From Marinicella sp. (GTDB lineage: Bacteria > Pseudomonadota > Gammaproteobacteria > Xanthomonadales > Marinicellaceae), in the NCBI GenBank assembly GCA_028284365.1, contig JANQRW010000022.1, forward strand, positions 62,001 to 126,000: a stretch of DNA of 64,000 nt, in the 5' to 3' direction. Numbering within the stretch: the first letter of the stretch is position 1; each line of letters starts with the position of its first letter. The notes below the pieces were generated by a model. That model made no database searches. It was given only the letters and a program-made list of their open reading frames with translations, and was not told the origin of the DNA. The translations under genes were made by a program, and so were the position numbers. This document shows, piece by piece, positions 8,324 to 17,700 of this stretch.

Positions 8324-8890
8324 TTATTCTCCTTTGCGCTTAACCAGTAGTGATAAGTCGCGAATGATCTCGGTTGAAGTATTTTCAGCTGTGAATGCCA
8401 TCATCAAGAAACCTTCCGGGGCCACCACATACATACCATGGCCCTTTTTTAATGACACCTCTGATAATTGTGCAAAAACCTTTTGTAGCTCTTTGTTCTC
8501 ACCTATGGCTATTTTTTTAATGTGTGTGAATGGGTCAGGGGTTTCAGAACTGTAGCCATCCGCCACCAACATCAGATTTAATTTTTCTGCACGATGACCA
8601 AGACTTAACCGGTACTTATGCAAATCATTCTCCATATCAATGCATTGCTTATCACAGACTTCCGGTACACGCCTGATTAAAGTCCAATGGCCATTTAAAT
8701 CATTGACCCAGCTGTGCTTGGAATGATCAGCCAGCTTCACCAATGGTGACACAAAATGGCCGTTGTTTTTCTTTTGTTCAGGTTGATACTTAATCAAGCC
8801 TGAACTGAGAACATAAGCAATCACAACCGGCGCTGTAAAAAACAATACGGTTAAGATGATGGTCAATCTGTTTTTGGTTTTGGTTTGCAT
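8324..8890 (-). CDS. membrane-anchored CxxxC protein of the oxidase assembly cluster
   Basis: The protein is 188 residues, with one N-terminal membrane helix (residues about 8-30) and a periplasmic domain. The domain contains GHWTLIRRVPEVCDKQC, a Cys-x3-Cys at C79/C83, followed by a segment with the feel of a thioredoxin-like fold (LMLVADGYSSETPDP, GHGMYVVAPEGFLMM). The Cys-x3-Cys spacing and the place between SURF1 and ctaA recall SCO-type copper chaperones, but the flanking CP and the distal His of SCO1 are not evident. Uncharacterised proteins of this kind are common at this spot in gammaproteobacterial cta clusters. A role in copper delivery or redox during oxidase assembly is inferred. 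Confidence 0.7.
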   Translation of the reverse strand: MQTKTKNRLTIILTVLFFTAPVVIAYVLSSGLIKYQPEQKKNNGHFVSPLVKLADHSKHSWVNDLNGHWTLIRRVPEVCDKQCIDMENDLHKYRLSLGHRAEKLNLMLVADGYSSETPDPFTHIKKIAIGENKELQKVFAQLSEVSLKKGHGMYVVAPEGFLMMAFTAENTSTEIIRDLSLLVKRKGE

Positions 8891-8895
8891 AAATA

Positions 8896-9615
8896 TTATT
8901 CTTCAACCCTGTTGAAATAAGTTTTCTTCAGAAACACGCCAAACAACAAACACAAAACTGCTGACATGGTGAACCATTGTGCTGCGTAGGCGTTGTGTTT
9001 TTCTACTGTCATCCTCGGTAATTGCCAATTTCTGCTAAACCCTGATGACATACTGGCATCAAGCTTCAAGACTTGGGCAAGGATTATACAACCTTCACCC
9101 GAAGCTTGCTGACAATGCCGCTGACTCAATAATTCTGAAACCTCTTTTTGAGGCATATATGTCAAGTGTTGCCTGCTTTCATTTTTTACTTCTTGCTCCC
9201 CCAATTGAAACCCTGGCCTGGGCCAATCTGCAACCAACGCTGTGATTTCTTGCGGTTTGATCTCAACATTAAAATTTTGCTGAGTATCATCTGTCCAGCC
9301 ACGATTGACCCACATCAATTGGTCGTTATTGGTTTTAAAAGCTGTGAACACAAAGTGACCCACTTGCCCATCCATAATTTGATTATCCAATATCAAATGG
9401 GTATCTAAATACACTCCTAAAACCCGCACTTGATCGAAAGCTTTTAATTGTTGCCACTCGGTCGTTGTTTGTGGGGCATGAAACTGCTTTTCTGCCAGTT
9501 TTTTGTTGATCTCAGCTTTCTCTTCAGCACGCCCCAACTGCCAAAACCCAGCCCACAACATCACCGACAAAATAGCCAGCCACAATACACTGAATATCCA
9601 AGGAAAACGATTCAT
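8896..9615 (-). CDS. SURF1 family cytochrome oxidase biogenesis protein
   Basis: The 239-residue protein has the SURF1 plan: an N-terminal membrane helix ending in LWAGFWQLGRAEEK, a periplasmic domain with RVLGVYLDTHLILDNQ and MWVNRGWTDD, and a C-terminal membrane helix (AQWFTMSAVLCLLFGVFL) before a short basic tail. SURF1 proteins help insert heme A into subunit I. The gene is followed 5 bases later by the CxxxC gene and lies downstream of ctaE, as expected in this cluster. Confidence 0.93.
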   Translation of the reverse strand: MNRFPWIFSVLWLAILSVMLWAGFWQLGRAEEKAEINKKLAEKQFHAPQTTTEWQQLKAFDQVRVLGVYLDTHLILDNQIMDGQVGHFVFTAFKTNNDQLMWVNRGWTDDTQQNFNVEIKPQEITALVADWPRPGFQLGEQEVKNESRQHLTYMPQKEVSELLSQRHCQQASGEGCIILAQVLKLDASMSSGFSRNWQLPRMTVEKHNAYAAQWFTMSAVLCLLFGVFLKKTYFNRVEE

Positions 9616-9629
9616 GTTGCCATGATTAC

Positions 9630-9845
9630 TTAATTAGGTGCTAAAAATGGAGGTTGTTTTGGTTCTATCCAACCCATATATGCAGCAAAAATAATGAACA
9701 AAAACAACAACACACTGATGGCAACACGAACAGTTAAAAAACGAACTGTATTTTGACTTTGGCCTTTCCCCTTAACCAGGTAAAACATGGCAGAACCCAA
9801 GCTGAATACAATGAATAAGAATATAACAATGATGAAGTATTTCAT
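9630..9845 (-). CDS. twin-transmembrane protein, DUF2909 family
   Basis: This 71-residue membrane protein has two hydrophobic helices (about residues 3-24 and 41-61) joined by a charged loop (KGKGQSQNTVRFLTVRVA). It ends in GWIEPKQPPFLAPN. Size, helices and position between ctaE and SURF1 match the DUF2909 proteins found in many proteobacterial cytochrome oxidase clusters. The function is not known; it is probably a small assembly or stability factor of the oxidase. Confidence 0.85.
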   Translation of the reverse strand: MKYFIIVIFLFIVFSLGSAMFYLVKGKGQSQNTVRFLTVRVAISVLLFLFIIFAAYMGWIEPKQPPFLAPN

Positions 9846-9894
9846 AAGATTGTGGGTATTTATATGATCGGCGTTATTTTAATTGATTTCATGT

Positions 9895-9921
9895 AAAAAG
9901 CCCATCAATGATGGGCTTTTT
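9895..9921. terminator. intrinsic terminator downstream of ctaE, symmetrical
   Basis: AAAAAGCCCATC and GATGGGCTTTTT form a perfect 12-bp stem with a 3-nt loop, with the A- and T-runs on either side. On the minus strand it follows ctaE and precedes the DUF2909-SURF1 genes. It would reduce read-through from the structural subunits into the assembly genes. Confidence 0.85.
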
Positions 9922-9944
9922 GAATCTGCCTTAATGCTTTTTAA

Positions 9945-10817
9945 TCAGAGTATGTAGACAAAAATAAACAACCCTAACCAAACCACATCCACAAAGTGCC
10001 AATACCATGCCACTGCCTCAAAACCAAAATGACTCTCTGGTCTGAAATGTCCTCGAATCACACGAATGGTAATGACACTGATCATAATCGCACCTAAAGT
10101 CACATGCATACCATGAAACCCTGTCAACATAAAGAATGTAGAACCATATATGCCTGAGGATAATTTCAAATTGAACTCACGATAAGCCAGCACATATTCC
10201 TCGGCTTGGAAGAAGATGAAGATGGCACCCAAAACAACTGTGGCAATCAGCCAAATAATGGTTTGCTTGCGGTTATTAGCTCGTAAAGCATGATGAGCAA
10301 TGGTTATGGTGACCGAACTTGCCAGTAACAATAAAGTATTCACCAAAGGCAGGTGATATGGATCAATGATTTCAAAGCGGCCATTCAGATCACCTGGGCC
10401 ATTGGTTGGCCACACACCCTCATAACCACTCCATAAGGCTTCGTTGGTAGTAAGACCAATACCCTCACCACCCAACCAGGGCACAGAAAAAGTCCGGGCA
10501 TAAAACAAAGCACCAAAGAACGCGCCAAAGAACATCACTTCTGAGAAAATGAACCAAATCATGCCCATTCTAAATGAAGTATCAACTTGGGTATTGTAAA
10601 GCTTTTCTTCACTTTCTTTAATCACTTCACCAAACCAACCAAACATCATAAACAGAATAATACCTATGCCCAAAAACATAAACCAGGGCGTGATTGAAGT
10701 TTCGCTATTAAGTGCTTGGATGGCACCTAAAAAAGTCACTGTTAGGCCAATTGAGCCAACAATTGGCCATTTAGCCAAATGTGGTACGTAATATTGATCT
10801 TTACTTGCTTCTGACAT
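9945..10817 (-). CDS. ctaE: cytochrome c oxidase subunit III
   Basis: This is the seven-helix subunit III of the aa3-type oxidase, 290 residues. Typical features are YYVPHLAKWPIVGSIGL at the start, FIFSEVMFFGAFFGALFYAR, the conserved lipid-pocket region FFMLTGFHGMHVTLGA, and the end EAVAWYWHFVDVVWLGLFIFVYIL. It follows ctaG by 22 bases and is followed by a strong terminator, so it closes the structural part of the operon. Confidence 0.96.
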   Translation of the reverse strand: MSEASKDQYYVPHLAKWPIVGSIGLTVTFLGAIQALNSETSITPWFMFLGIGIILFMMFGWFGEVIKESEEKLYNTQVDTSFRMGMIWFIFSEVMFFGAFFGALFYARTFSVPWLGGEGIGLTTNEALWSGYEGVWPTNGPGDLNGRFEIIDPYHLPLVNTLLLLASSVTITIAHHALRANNRKQTIIWLIATVVLGAIFIFFQAEEYVLAYREFNLKLSSGIYGSTFFMLTGFHGMHVTLGAIMISVITIRVIRGHFRPESHFGFEAVAWYWHFVDVVWLGLFIFVYIL

Positions 10818-10839
10818 GATAGTTAAGCCTCTTTAAATA

Positions 10840-11424
10840 TTATATTTTTTCATGCGCCTTCGCTGCAACTGCTTGCTGCTCTGCTGTGAGGCGACTTTTA
10901 TTAAAAAACGTGTATGACAAAGTCAATACATTGATGTCTTTGGGTATATCTGGACTGACAATAAAGGTAACTGGCATATTTTTTTCCTCGCCAGATGTCA
11001 GCAACTGTTCAGTAAAACAAAAACATTCTGTTTTACTGAAATAAATCGATGCCTCATTAGGAGCCACACTGGGCACAGCTTGACCAGTGATGTCGACCTG
11101 AGCAATATTCCTCGCAATGTATTCGGTTGAATAAAGTTTACCCGGAACCACTTCCATAGAAAATACCTGCGGTTTCAGCGACCAAGGCAAATCACTGTTT
11201 ACATTACCATCAAACTGAACGGTAATGGTGTGGTCAATGCCTTTTTCCTGAACTTGTTCAACTGCTAATACACCGGTTTTTCCGTTCAAACCAGTAATAT
11301 CACAAATAATGTCATACAAAGGAACAAGCGCGAAACCAAACCCCACCATTAACAGCGAGCCGGCCACACCTAACTTCAAAACCTTTTTGTTGTCCTTTTG
11401 CCTGTTTTGTTTATCTTGTTGCAT
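10840..11424 (-). CDS. ctaG: cytochrome c oxidase assembly protein CtaG (Cox11)
   Basis: This Cox11-type copper chaperone delivers copper to the CuB site of subunit I. It is about 194 residues with one N-terminal membrane helix (LGVAGSLLMVGFGFALVPLYD) and a periplasmic domain carrying the copper-binding motif KTECFCFTEQ. PLYDIICDITGLNGKTG is a further family signature. The ATG at 11424 lies inside the 3' end of the preceding 50-residue gene (14-bp overlap), pointing to coupled translation. An in-frame start at 11472 would overlap that gene much more and is less likely. Confidence 0.94.
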   Translation of the reverse strand: MQQDKQNRQKDNKKVLKLGVAGSLLMVGFGFALVPLYDIICDITGLNGKTGVLAVEQVQEKGIDHTITVQFDGNVNSDLPWSLKPQVFSMEVVPGKLYSTEYIARNIAQVDITGQAVPSVAPNEASIYFSKTECFCFTEQLLTSGEEKNMPVTFIVSPDIPKDINVLTLSYTFFNKSRLTAEQQAVAAKAHEKI

Positions 11425-11563
11425 GATCAAATACGATATAAACGGAATACGCAAAAACAGCAAAAGCCACAAGCGCCAGAATCACTGCTGTTTTTCTGGC
11501 TGCTTTTCGGTTAGCAGCAAGTTGCTGCTTGTTTTGATTTTGATTATCGCTCATTGAGGTCAT
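11411..11563 (-). CDS. 50-residue membrane protein between ctaD and ctaG
   Basis: This short frame, ATG at 11563 (or 11554) to TAA at 11411, encodes a polar Gln/Asn/Lys-rich N-terminus, then one hydrophobic helix (AVILALVAFAVFAYSVYIVF) and the end DHATR. It starts 6 bases after the ctaD stop and overlaps the ctaG start by 14 bases, so it fills the gap exactly. Small single-helix oxidase-associated proteins are known at this spot in other proteobacterial cta operons. A role in oxidase assembly is inferred from position. Confidence 0.8.
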   Translation of the reverse strand: MTSMSDNQNQNKQQLAANRKAARKTAVILALVAFAVFAYSVYIVFDHATR

Positions 11564-11569
11564 TAAATA

Positions 11570-13195
11570 TCAATGGTTTTTTCCGTGAGCCATTTTATCC
11601 AGATCAACTGGCCCGAATTCTTCAAACGTATGATGTGGCGCAGGTGATGGAACTGTCCATTCCAAACCTTTAGCACCCTCCCAAACTTGTGCAGTGGCTT
11701 TGTCACCACCTTTAACTGTTTTCCAGACGATATAGATGAAGAACACTTGTGCCAAGCCAAAAGCGAAACCGCCGATGGATGACATCATATTGAACTCAGC
11801 GAATTGTGTCGAGTAATCCGGAATACGACGCGGCATACCAGCCAAGCCCAAGAAGTGTTGTGGGAAAAACAACACATTAACAGAGATGGTTGACCACCAG
11901 AAATGTATTTTCCCTAAACGCTCGTTGTACATGTGACCAGACCATTTTGGTAACCAGTAATAGGCACCAGCGATCAGGGCATAAACTGCGCCAGTCACCA
12001 GTACATAGTGAAAATGCGCCACGATGAAGTAAGTGTCATGGTATTGCAAATCAACAGGAGCCAAAGCCATCATAACGCCTGAGAAACCACCAATGGTAAA
12101 CAAAACAACAAAAGCCAATGAGAACAGCATCGGTGTTTCAAAGGTCATCGACCCTCGCCACATGGTTGCTACCCAGTTAAAGATTTTCACTCCAGTTGGA
12201 ACTGCGATCATCATGGTTGCATACATGAAGTACAAGGAACCTCCAAGTGGCATACCAACTGAAAACATGTGATGTGCCCATACGATAAATGACAAGAAAG
12301 CAATACCAGCAGTTGCATAAACCATCGAAACATAGCCAAACAATGGTTTGCGTGCGAAAGTTGGAATGATTTCTGAAATGACACCAAAAGCAGGCAAGAT
12401 CATGATGTAAACTTCAGGGTGTCCGAAAAACCAGAAAATGTGCTGGAACAATACTGGGTCACCGCCACCAGCGGCGTTGAAGAAGCTGGTATCGAAATAA
12501 CGATCAGTTAACAACATGGTCACCGCACCAGCCAATACAGGCATCACTGCAATCAGCAAGAAGGCTGTAATTAACCAGGTCCAAACAAACAGTGGCATGT
12601 TTAAATAGCCCACATTGGGTGCGCGCATGTTCATAATGGTTGCGATAACGTTAATTGCTCCCATGATTGATGAAATACCCATCATATGTACAGAAAACAC
12701 CAAGAAACCGACATTATGCCCACCCTGTAACACCAATGGCGGATACATAGTCCACCCGCCAGCTGGTGCACCGCCAGGCATAAACAGTGTTGCTGACAAC
12801 ATGGTGAATGCAAATGGTAAAATCCAGAATGACCAGTTATTCATTCTTGGCAAAGCCATATCCGGCGCACCAATCATCAATGGAATCATCCAGTTAGCCA
12901 GACCAACAAATGCTGGCATCACCGCACCAAAAACCATGATCAATGCATGCATGGTGGTCATTTGATTAAAAAATGCGGGTTCTACGAATTGCAATCCCGG
13001 CTGAAACAATTCCAAACGAATAATCATTGCCATTGCACCACCAAGGATAAACATGGCAAAAGCGAAGACTAAATACAAAGTACCAATGTCTTTGTGGTTC
13101 GTGGTCATTAACCATCGCTTCACAAAACCTTTTGGCTTATGATCATGATCGTGGTGACCGTGAGCTACTTCATCATGTGTGATATCTTGACTCAT
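11570..13195 (-). CDS. ctaD: cytochrome c oxidase subunit I
   Basis: This is the catalytic subunit of an aa3-type heme-copper oxidase, 541 residues with twelve membrane helices. It carries low-spin heme a and the heme a3-CuB centre. Clear marks are MTTMHALIMVFGAVMP, the CuB/Tyr region FWFFGHPEVYIMILPAFG, WAHHMFSVGM, the K- and D-channel context of A-type oxidases, and HDTYFIVAHFHYVLVTGA with heme-ligating histidines. The N-terminus is His-rich (HDEVAHGHHDHDHK). It lies 15 bases after ctaC. Confidence 0.97.
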   Translation of the reverse strand: MSQDITHDEVAHGHHDHDHKPKGFVKRWLMTTNHKDIGTLYLVFAFAMFILGGAMAMIIRLELFQPGLQFVEPAFFNQMTTMHALIMVFGAVMPAFVGLANWMIPLMIGAPDMALPRMNNWSFWILPFAFTMLSATLFMPGGAPAGGWTMYPPLVLQGGHNVGFLVFSVHMMGISSIMGAINVIATIMNMRAPNVGYLNMPLFVWTWLITAFLLIAVMPVLAGAVTMLLTDRYFDTSFFNAAGGGDPVLFQHIFWFFGHPEVYIMILPAFGVISEIIPTFARKPLFGYVSMVYATAGIAFLSFIVWAHHMFSVGMPLGGSLYFMYATMMIAVPTGVKIFNWVATMWRGSMTFETPMLFSLAFVVLFTIGGFSGVMMALAPVDLQYHDTYFIVAHFHYVLVTGAVYALIAGAYYWLPKWSGHMYNERLGKIHFWWSTISVNVLFFPQHFLGLAGMPRRIPDYSTQFAEFNMMSSIGGFAFGLAQVFFIYIVWKTVKGGDKATAQVWEGAKGLEWTVPSPAPHHTFEEFGPVDLDKMAHGKNH

Positions 13196-13210
13196 AATAA
13201 ATCCTCTAAT

Positions 13211-14365
13211 TTATTGTTTCATGCTTTTGACAGTAGCAGGCTGTACGACATCGCCAGCAGTATTGTCAAAAGAATTACGGGTGTATGTGATGGCAGCTGC
13301 GATGTCCGTTTCAGACAAGATGGCGCCAAATCCTTGCATGGCGGTTCCAGGTTTGCCATTAAGTACCAAATCAATCTGGGCTGATGCTGGTCCATTGACT
13401 ACCTCACTGCCTGCCAGCGCCGGGAATGCCGGTGGCATACCTGCTCCTGTTGGTAAGTGACAAGTTGCACATTGGGTGTTATAAACCGCTTCACCTTTGG
13501 CCATTAACTGTTCTTTAGTCCATTCAACATCTACCATTTGTGTTTCGGTTTCTTGTTCGCCCTTTTGATCGGCCATCCACTTGGCATAGTCTTCCTTGCT
13601 GACAGCTTCTACCACTATTGGCATAAAACCATGATCTTTACCACACAGCTCAGCACATTGACCACGATATGTCCCTGGGGTTTTGACATTCGTCCATGCT
13701 TCATTCACGAAACCTGGTATGGCATCACGCTTCCAACCAAAATCAGGCACCCACCAAGCATGAATCACATCATCAGCTGTTAGCAGGAACCGAATGTTGG
13801 TATCAACTGGAATAACCAGCGGATTATCTACTTCCAACAAATAGTTTTCAATGGTACTCACATCTATGCCAGAACCCTTTTGACGCGCAATATTGTGTTC
13901 ACGGGCCAAAGAACTTATGAAACTGATGCCTTCATCCATGTAATCATATTTCCACTTCCATTGATAGCCGGTAATCTTGATGGTCATATCCATCGGCAAG
14001 CGTTTACCTTCCTCAGTGGTTGGGTTCTCCATCTGAATCAACGCTGTGGTCGCTGGAATCGCAATCACTATCAAAATAAGGATAGGAATAATGGTCCATA
14101 TAACCTCAGCTGTGGTGCTGTGACTGAACTGCTCAGGGTTATAGCCCTTAGACTTTCGGTGTTTGAAAATGGACACAATCATGGCACCAAATACAGCGAT
14201 ACCAATGAATATACAAATCCACAATGTGAACGTATGCATACCATAAGCTGTTTCACTGAACTCGGTAACGCCTTTTCTTAAGTTCATCCCATATTCAGCT
14301 GCCGCAATGGTTGAAGCCAGTAAGCCACCAATCAGCATCATGAATTTCAATTGCACTTTTTTCAT
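13211..14365 (-). CDS. ctaC: cytochrome c oxidase subunit II with C-terminal cytochrome c domain
   Basis: The 384-residue protein has a signal-like N-terminus, two membrane helices, a periplasmic cupredoxin domain with the CuA site (C237-A-E-L-C241-GKDHGFM), and a fused class I cytochrome c domain with CATCH (C299, C302, H303) and a distal GMPPAF segment. It accepts electrons from cytochrome c and passes them through CuA to subunit I. The fused heme domain makes this a caa3-like subunit II, common in gammaproteobacteria. It is the first gene of the oxidase operon; the promoter should lie in 14366-14744. Confidence 0.96.
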   Translation of the reverse strand: MKKVQLKFMMLIGGLLASTIAAAEYGMNLRKGVTEFSETAYGMHTFTLWICIFIGIAVFGAMIVSIFKHRKSKGYNPEQFSHSTTAEVIWTIIPILILIVIAIPATTALIQMENPTTEEGKRLPMDMTIKITGYQWKWKYDYMDEGISFISSLAREHNIARQKGSGIDVSTIENYLLEVDNPLVIPVDTNIRFLLTADDVIHAWWVPDFGWKRDAIPGFVNEAWTNVKTPGTYRGQCAELCGKDHGFMPIVVEAVSKEDYAKWMADQKGEQETETQMVDVEWTKEQLMAKGEAVYNTQCATCHLPTGAGMPPAFPALAGSEVVNGPASAQIDLVLNGKPGTAMQGFGAILSETDIAAAITYTRNSFDNTAGDVVQPATVKSMKQ

Positions 14366-14744
14366 AAATTAATACCCTAATGAATTTTTGAAAACCTAAC
14401 CTTGTGAACGTGTGGTAATGATTACTGAATTCCTCTGATGGTCGCACACATCAACAAACATTGCGCTGTCACTTTACTAACCACCAATCAATAAGCTAAG
14501 TTTTGACGGTTTTATTATCATCACAATCGATGCGACCAATTGTCGCACAGGTCATGGGCGGCAATTCTACCACTCTAGAAAGAAAATATCCGCAAACAAT
14601 ATTATTTTTTTGTTAACAATTACCGGAAGTCTATGCTGTGACCGATTGTTATCATATTGTATGCTGTGATCGGAATACTTTGCATTGTTCAAGTGAGTTT
14701 CATTATAATCCACGCCTGTTGTTTTAAACTCTTGGGAAACCATC
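14366..14744. promoter_or_regulatory. divergent ctaC/putA control region
   Basis: This 379-base gap lies between two divergent genes and has no credible reading frame. It holds a palindrome-like site TGCGACcaattGTCGCA (14531-14547), a related half site GGTCGCAC near 14440, and two direct repeats TATGCTGTGAYCG (14632-14644 and 14660-14672). These look like regulator binding sites but I cannot assign a regulator. A putA promoter is listed separately. Confidence 0.45.
14680..14709 (+). promoter_or_regulatory. candidate sigma-70 promoter of putA
   Basis: TTGCAT (14680-14685) and a perfect TATAAT (14704-14709) are separated by 18 bases and lie 35 bases before the putA ATG. The second TATGCTGTGAYCG repeat ends 8 bases upstream of the -35, where an activator could sit. 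Confidence 0.6.
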
Positions 14745-17700
14745 ATGACTCAAAGTGCTCTGCCCTTTTCAGCTCATTATTTGATTGACGAAGAAACTTG
14801 GGTTAACCAGTTACTCGATTACGCCAATCCTGGCGCTGTCAAACGCCAAAAAATCAAGCAATTAGCTACATCTCTGGTTAAGAATGTGCGCAGCAAGATT
14901 GACGATATGGATGGCGTTGATGCATTCATGAAAGAATACGATTTGTCTTCCAAGGAAGGTATTCTATTGATGTGTCTGGCTGAGGCCTTACTGAGAATTC
15001 CAGATAAAGACACCGCCGATAAACTTATTAAAGATAAAATCCTAGAAGCTGATTGGAAATCACATTTAGGAAAAAGTGACTCAATGTTCGTCAATGCCTC
15101 GACTTGGGGTTTAATGTTAACCGGGAAAATCATCGACATAGATGAGACCAAAGGCGGCATGAAACGCGCTTTGGATAAATTCATCAACAAAACCGGCGAG
15201 CCAGTCATTAGACAAGGCATCCATCGTGCCATGCAAGTCATGGGAAAACAGTTTGTGATGGGTCGCACCATAAAAGAAGCCATCAAACGCTCTGGCAAAA
15301 AAGGTTTCAGGGATTACCGTTACTCTTATGACATGTTAGGCGAAGCCGCACTGACACAGGCCGATGCTGATCGCTATTTTGATGCCTACATGTCATCGAT
15401 TGGTAGCATCGCGGAGGCCAACAAGAAGCGACACATCAACGATGCCTCAAGTATTTCGATTAAACTTTCAGCCCTACACCCCAGATATGAAGTAGCGAAC
15501 GTCGAACGTGTGATGGCTGAATTGACACCAAGGATTTTGAAAATTGCCAATCATGCCAAAAAACTCAATGTAGCGGTAACCATTGATGCTGAAGAAGCCG
15601 ATCGACTGGAAATCTCACTGAAAATATTCCGAGCCGTATACGAACAGCTCAATGATTATCAAGGTTTTGGCTTGGTGGTTCAAGCATACCAAAAACGCGC
15701 GTTAAAGGTTTTGGAATGGCTGGCTGATTTATGCGATCAGCACAAAAGGTTGATTCCTTTGCGCCTGGTTAAAGGTGCCTATTGGGATACTGAAATCAAG
15801 CGTGCTCAGGAACAAGGTTTAAGCCATTACCCAGTGTTTACTCGCAAGGTTAACACCGATGTATCCTATCTGGCATGCGCACAGTTTTTATTGAACAACC
15901 GTGCACGCTTTTATCCACAGTTTGCCACTCACAATGCCAACACCGTTGCAGCCATTAAAATTCTGGCCGGAGAAACCGGTGGTTATGAATTTCAACGCCT
16001 ACACGGCATGGGCCAAGCCCTGCATGCCCAAACCATCAGCGAAAGTGGCTTGAGTCGTCCTTGTCGCATATATGCACCAGTGGGTTCACACGAGGATTTA
16101 CTTCCCTATTTGGTGCGACGCTTGTTAGAAAATGGAGCCAACACATCATTCGTCAACCGTTTAACCGATTTGACATTAGAAATTGATGACATCACTCAAG
16201 ATCCCATCGAAAAAGTCCGCAAACACAAAACCCACAAACACCCAGGCTTACCTTTACCCAGTGAAATTTATGGCTCAAATCGAGTTAACTCAGCAGGTAT
16301 CAATTTGGGAGACATGCAAACGGTCGAAGACCTTTTAGGTCATGTAACAACGGAGTCAAAACTGAAATACCATGCCACTTCATTGATCCCAGGTACGCAA
16401 AGTGCGGGCGAATTGATTGAAGTGTATTCACCTGCTAACTTGGATAATTTAATTGGGACATATAATCGCACTGAGGCCGCCGAGGTTGATCTGGCCATTG
16501 AAAATGCCCAACAAGCATTTCCTGCCTGGCGTGATGGCCAGGTTGAAGTTAAAGCCAACTGCTTATTAAAACTGGCTGACTTGATGGAGCAGCACAGTCA
16601 CACCCTCATCTACCTGTTACAAAACGAGGCAGGAAAGACTCTCGGCGACTGTATTGCTGAACTTAGGGAAGCAGTGGATTTCTGTCGATACTATGCCAAC
16701 CATGCCATTGAACTCTGTAGCCATGGCGAAAAAATGCCTGGCCCCACTGGAGAAAACAATTTCCTGTATCACCAAGGCAAAGGCGTGTTTGTCTGTATCA
16801 GCCCATGGAATTTTCCTTTGGCTATTTATACCGGACAAATTGTGGCGGCCTTGGTGACCGGTAATTGTGTCATCGCTAAACCAGCCGAACAAACCAGCTT
16901 GATTGGGCATTTTACAGCTGAATTGATTCATCAGGCCGGGGTGCCTAAAGAAGTGTTTCAACTGGTGCTTGGGTCTGGCAGTCAGATTGGTAATCAACTG
17001 TGTCAGCACAATGCCATCACTGGGGTGGTTTTCACTGGCTCCACCCAAACTGCACAAATCATCAGCCTGAATCTAGCCAATCGTAAAAATGCTGCCATTG
17101 CCACCTTGATTGCTGAAACTGGCGGACAGAATTGTATGATTGCCGATTCATCATGTTTACCTGAGCAATTAGTGAAAGACGTGATTAACTCTGCCTTTTT
17201 AAGTGCTGGCCAACGTTGTTCCGCACTGCGTGTACTTTATATCCAAGACGATGTAGCAGATAAAGTCATTGAAATGCTACAAGGTGCTATGGATGAATTA
17301 AGCATTGGCAACCCACAACTGTTTGCCACTGACTTAGGTCCAGTGATCGATACCAAAGCCTTGAGCATATTGCGCGCTCACAAAACTCGCATGGACCAAG
17401 TAGCAAAGCCAATCAAATCTTTGCCTGCACCAGAACTTAATGGTCACTTCTTTGGACCAGAGGCCGTTGAAATCAATGACATCAATGAACTAGAGCAAGA
17501 AATCTTTGGCCCATTCCTACATGTAATCAGGTACAAATCAGAACAATTGGATCAAGTCATTGATGCACTCAATGGCACGGGTTACGGTTTGACTTTTGGC
17601 ATTCATTCTCGCATTGATGACACCATTGAGTATGTAATTTCCAAAGTACAAGCGGGTAATTGCTACATCAATCGCAACATGATTGGCGCAGTGGTAGGGG

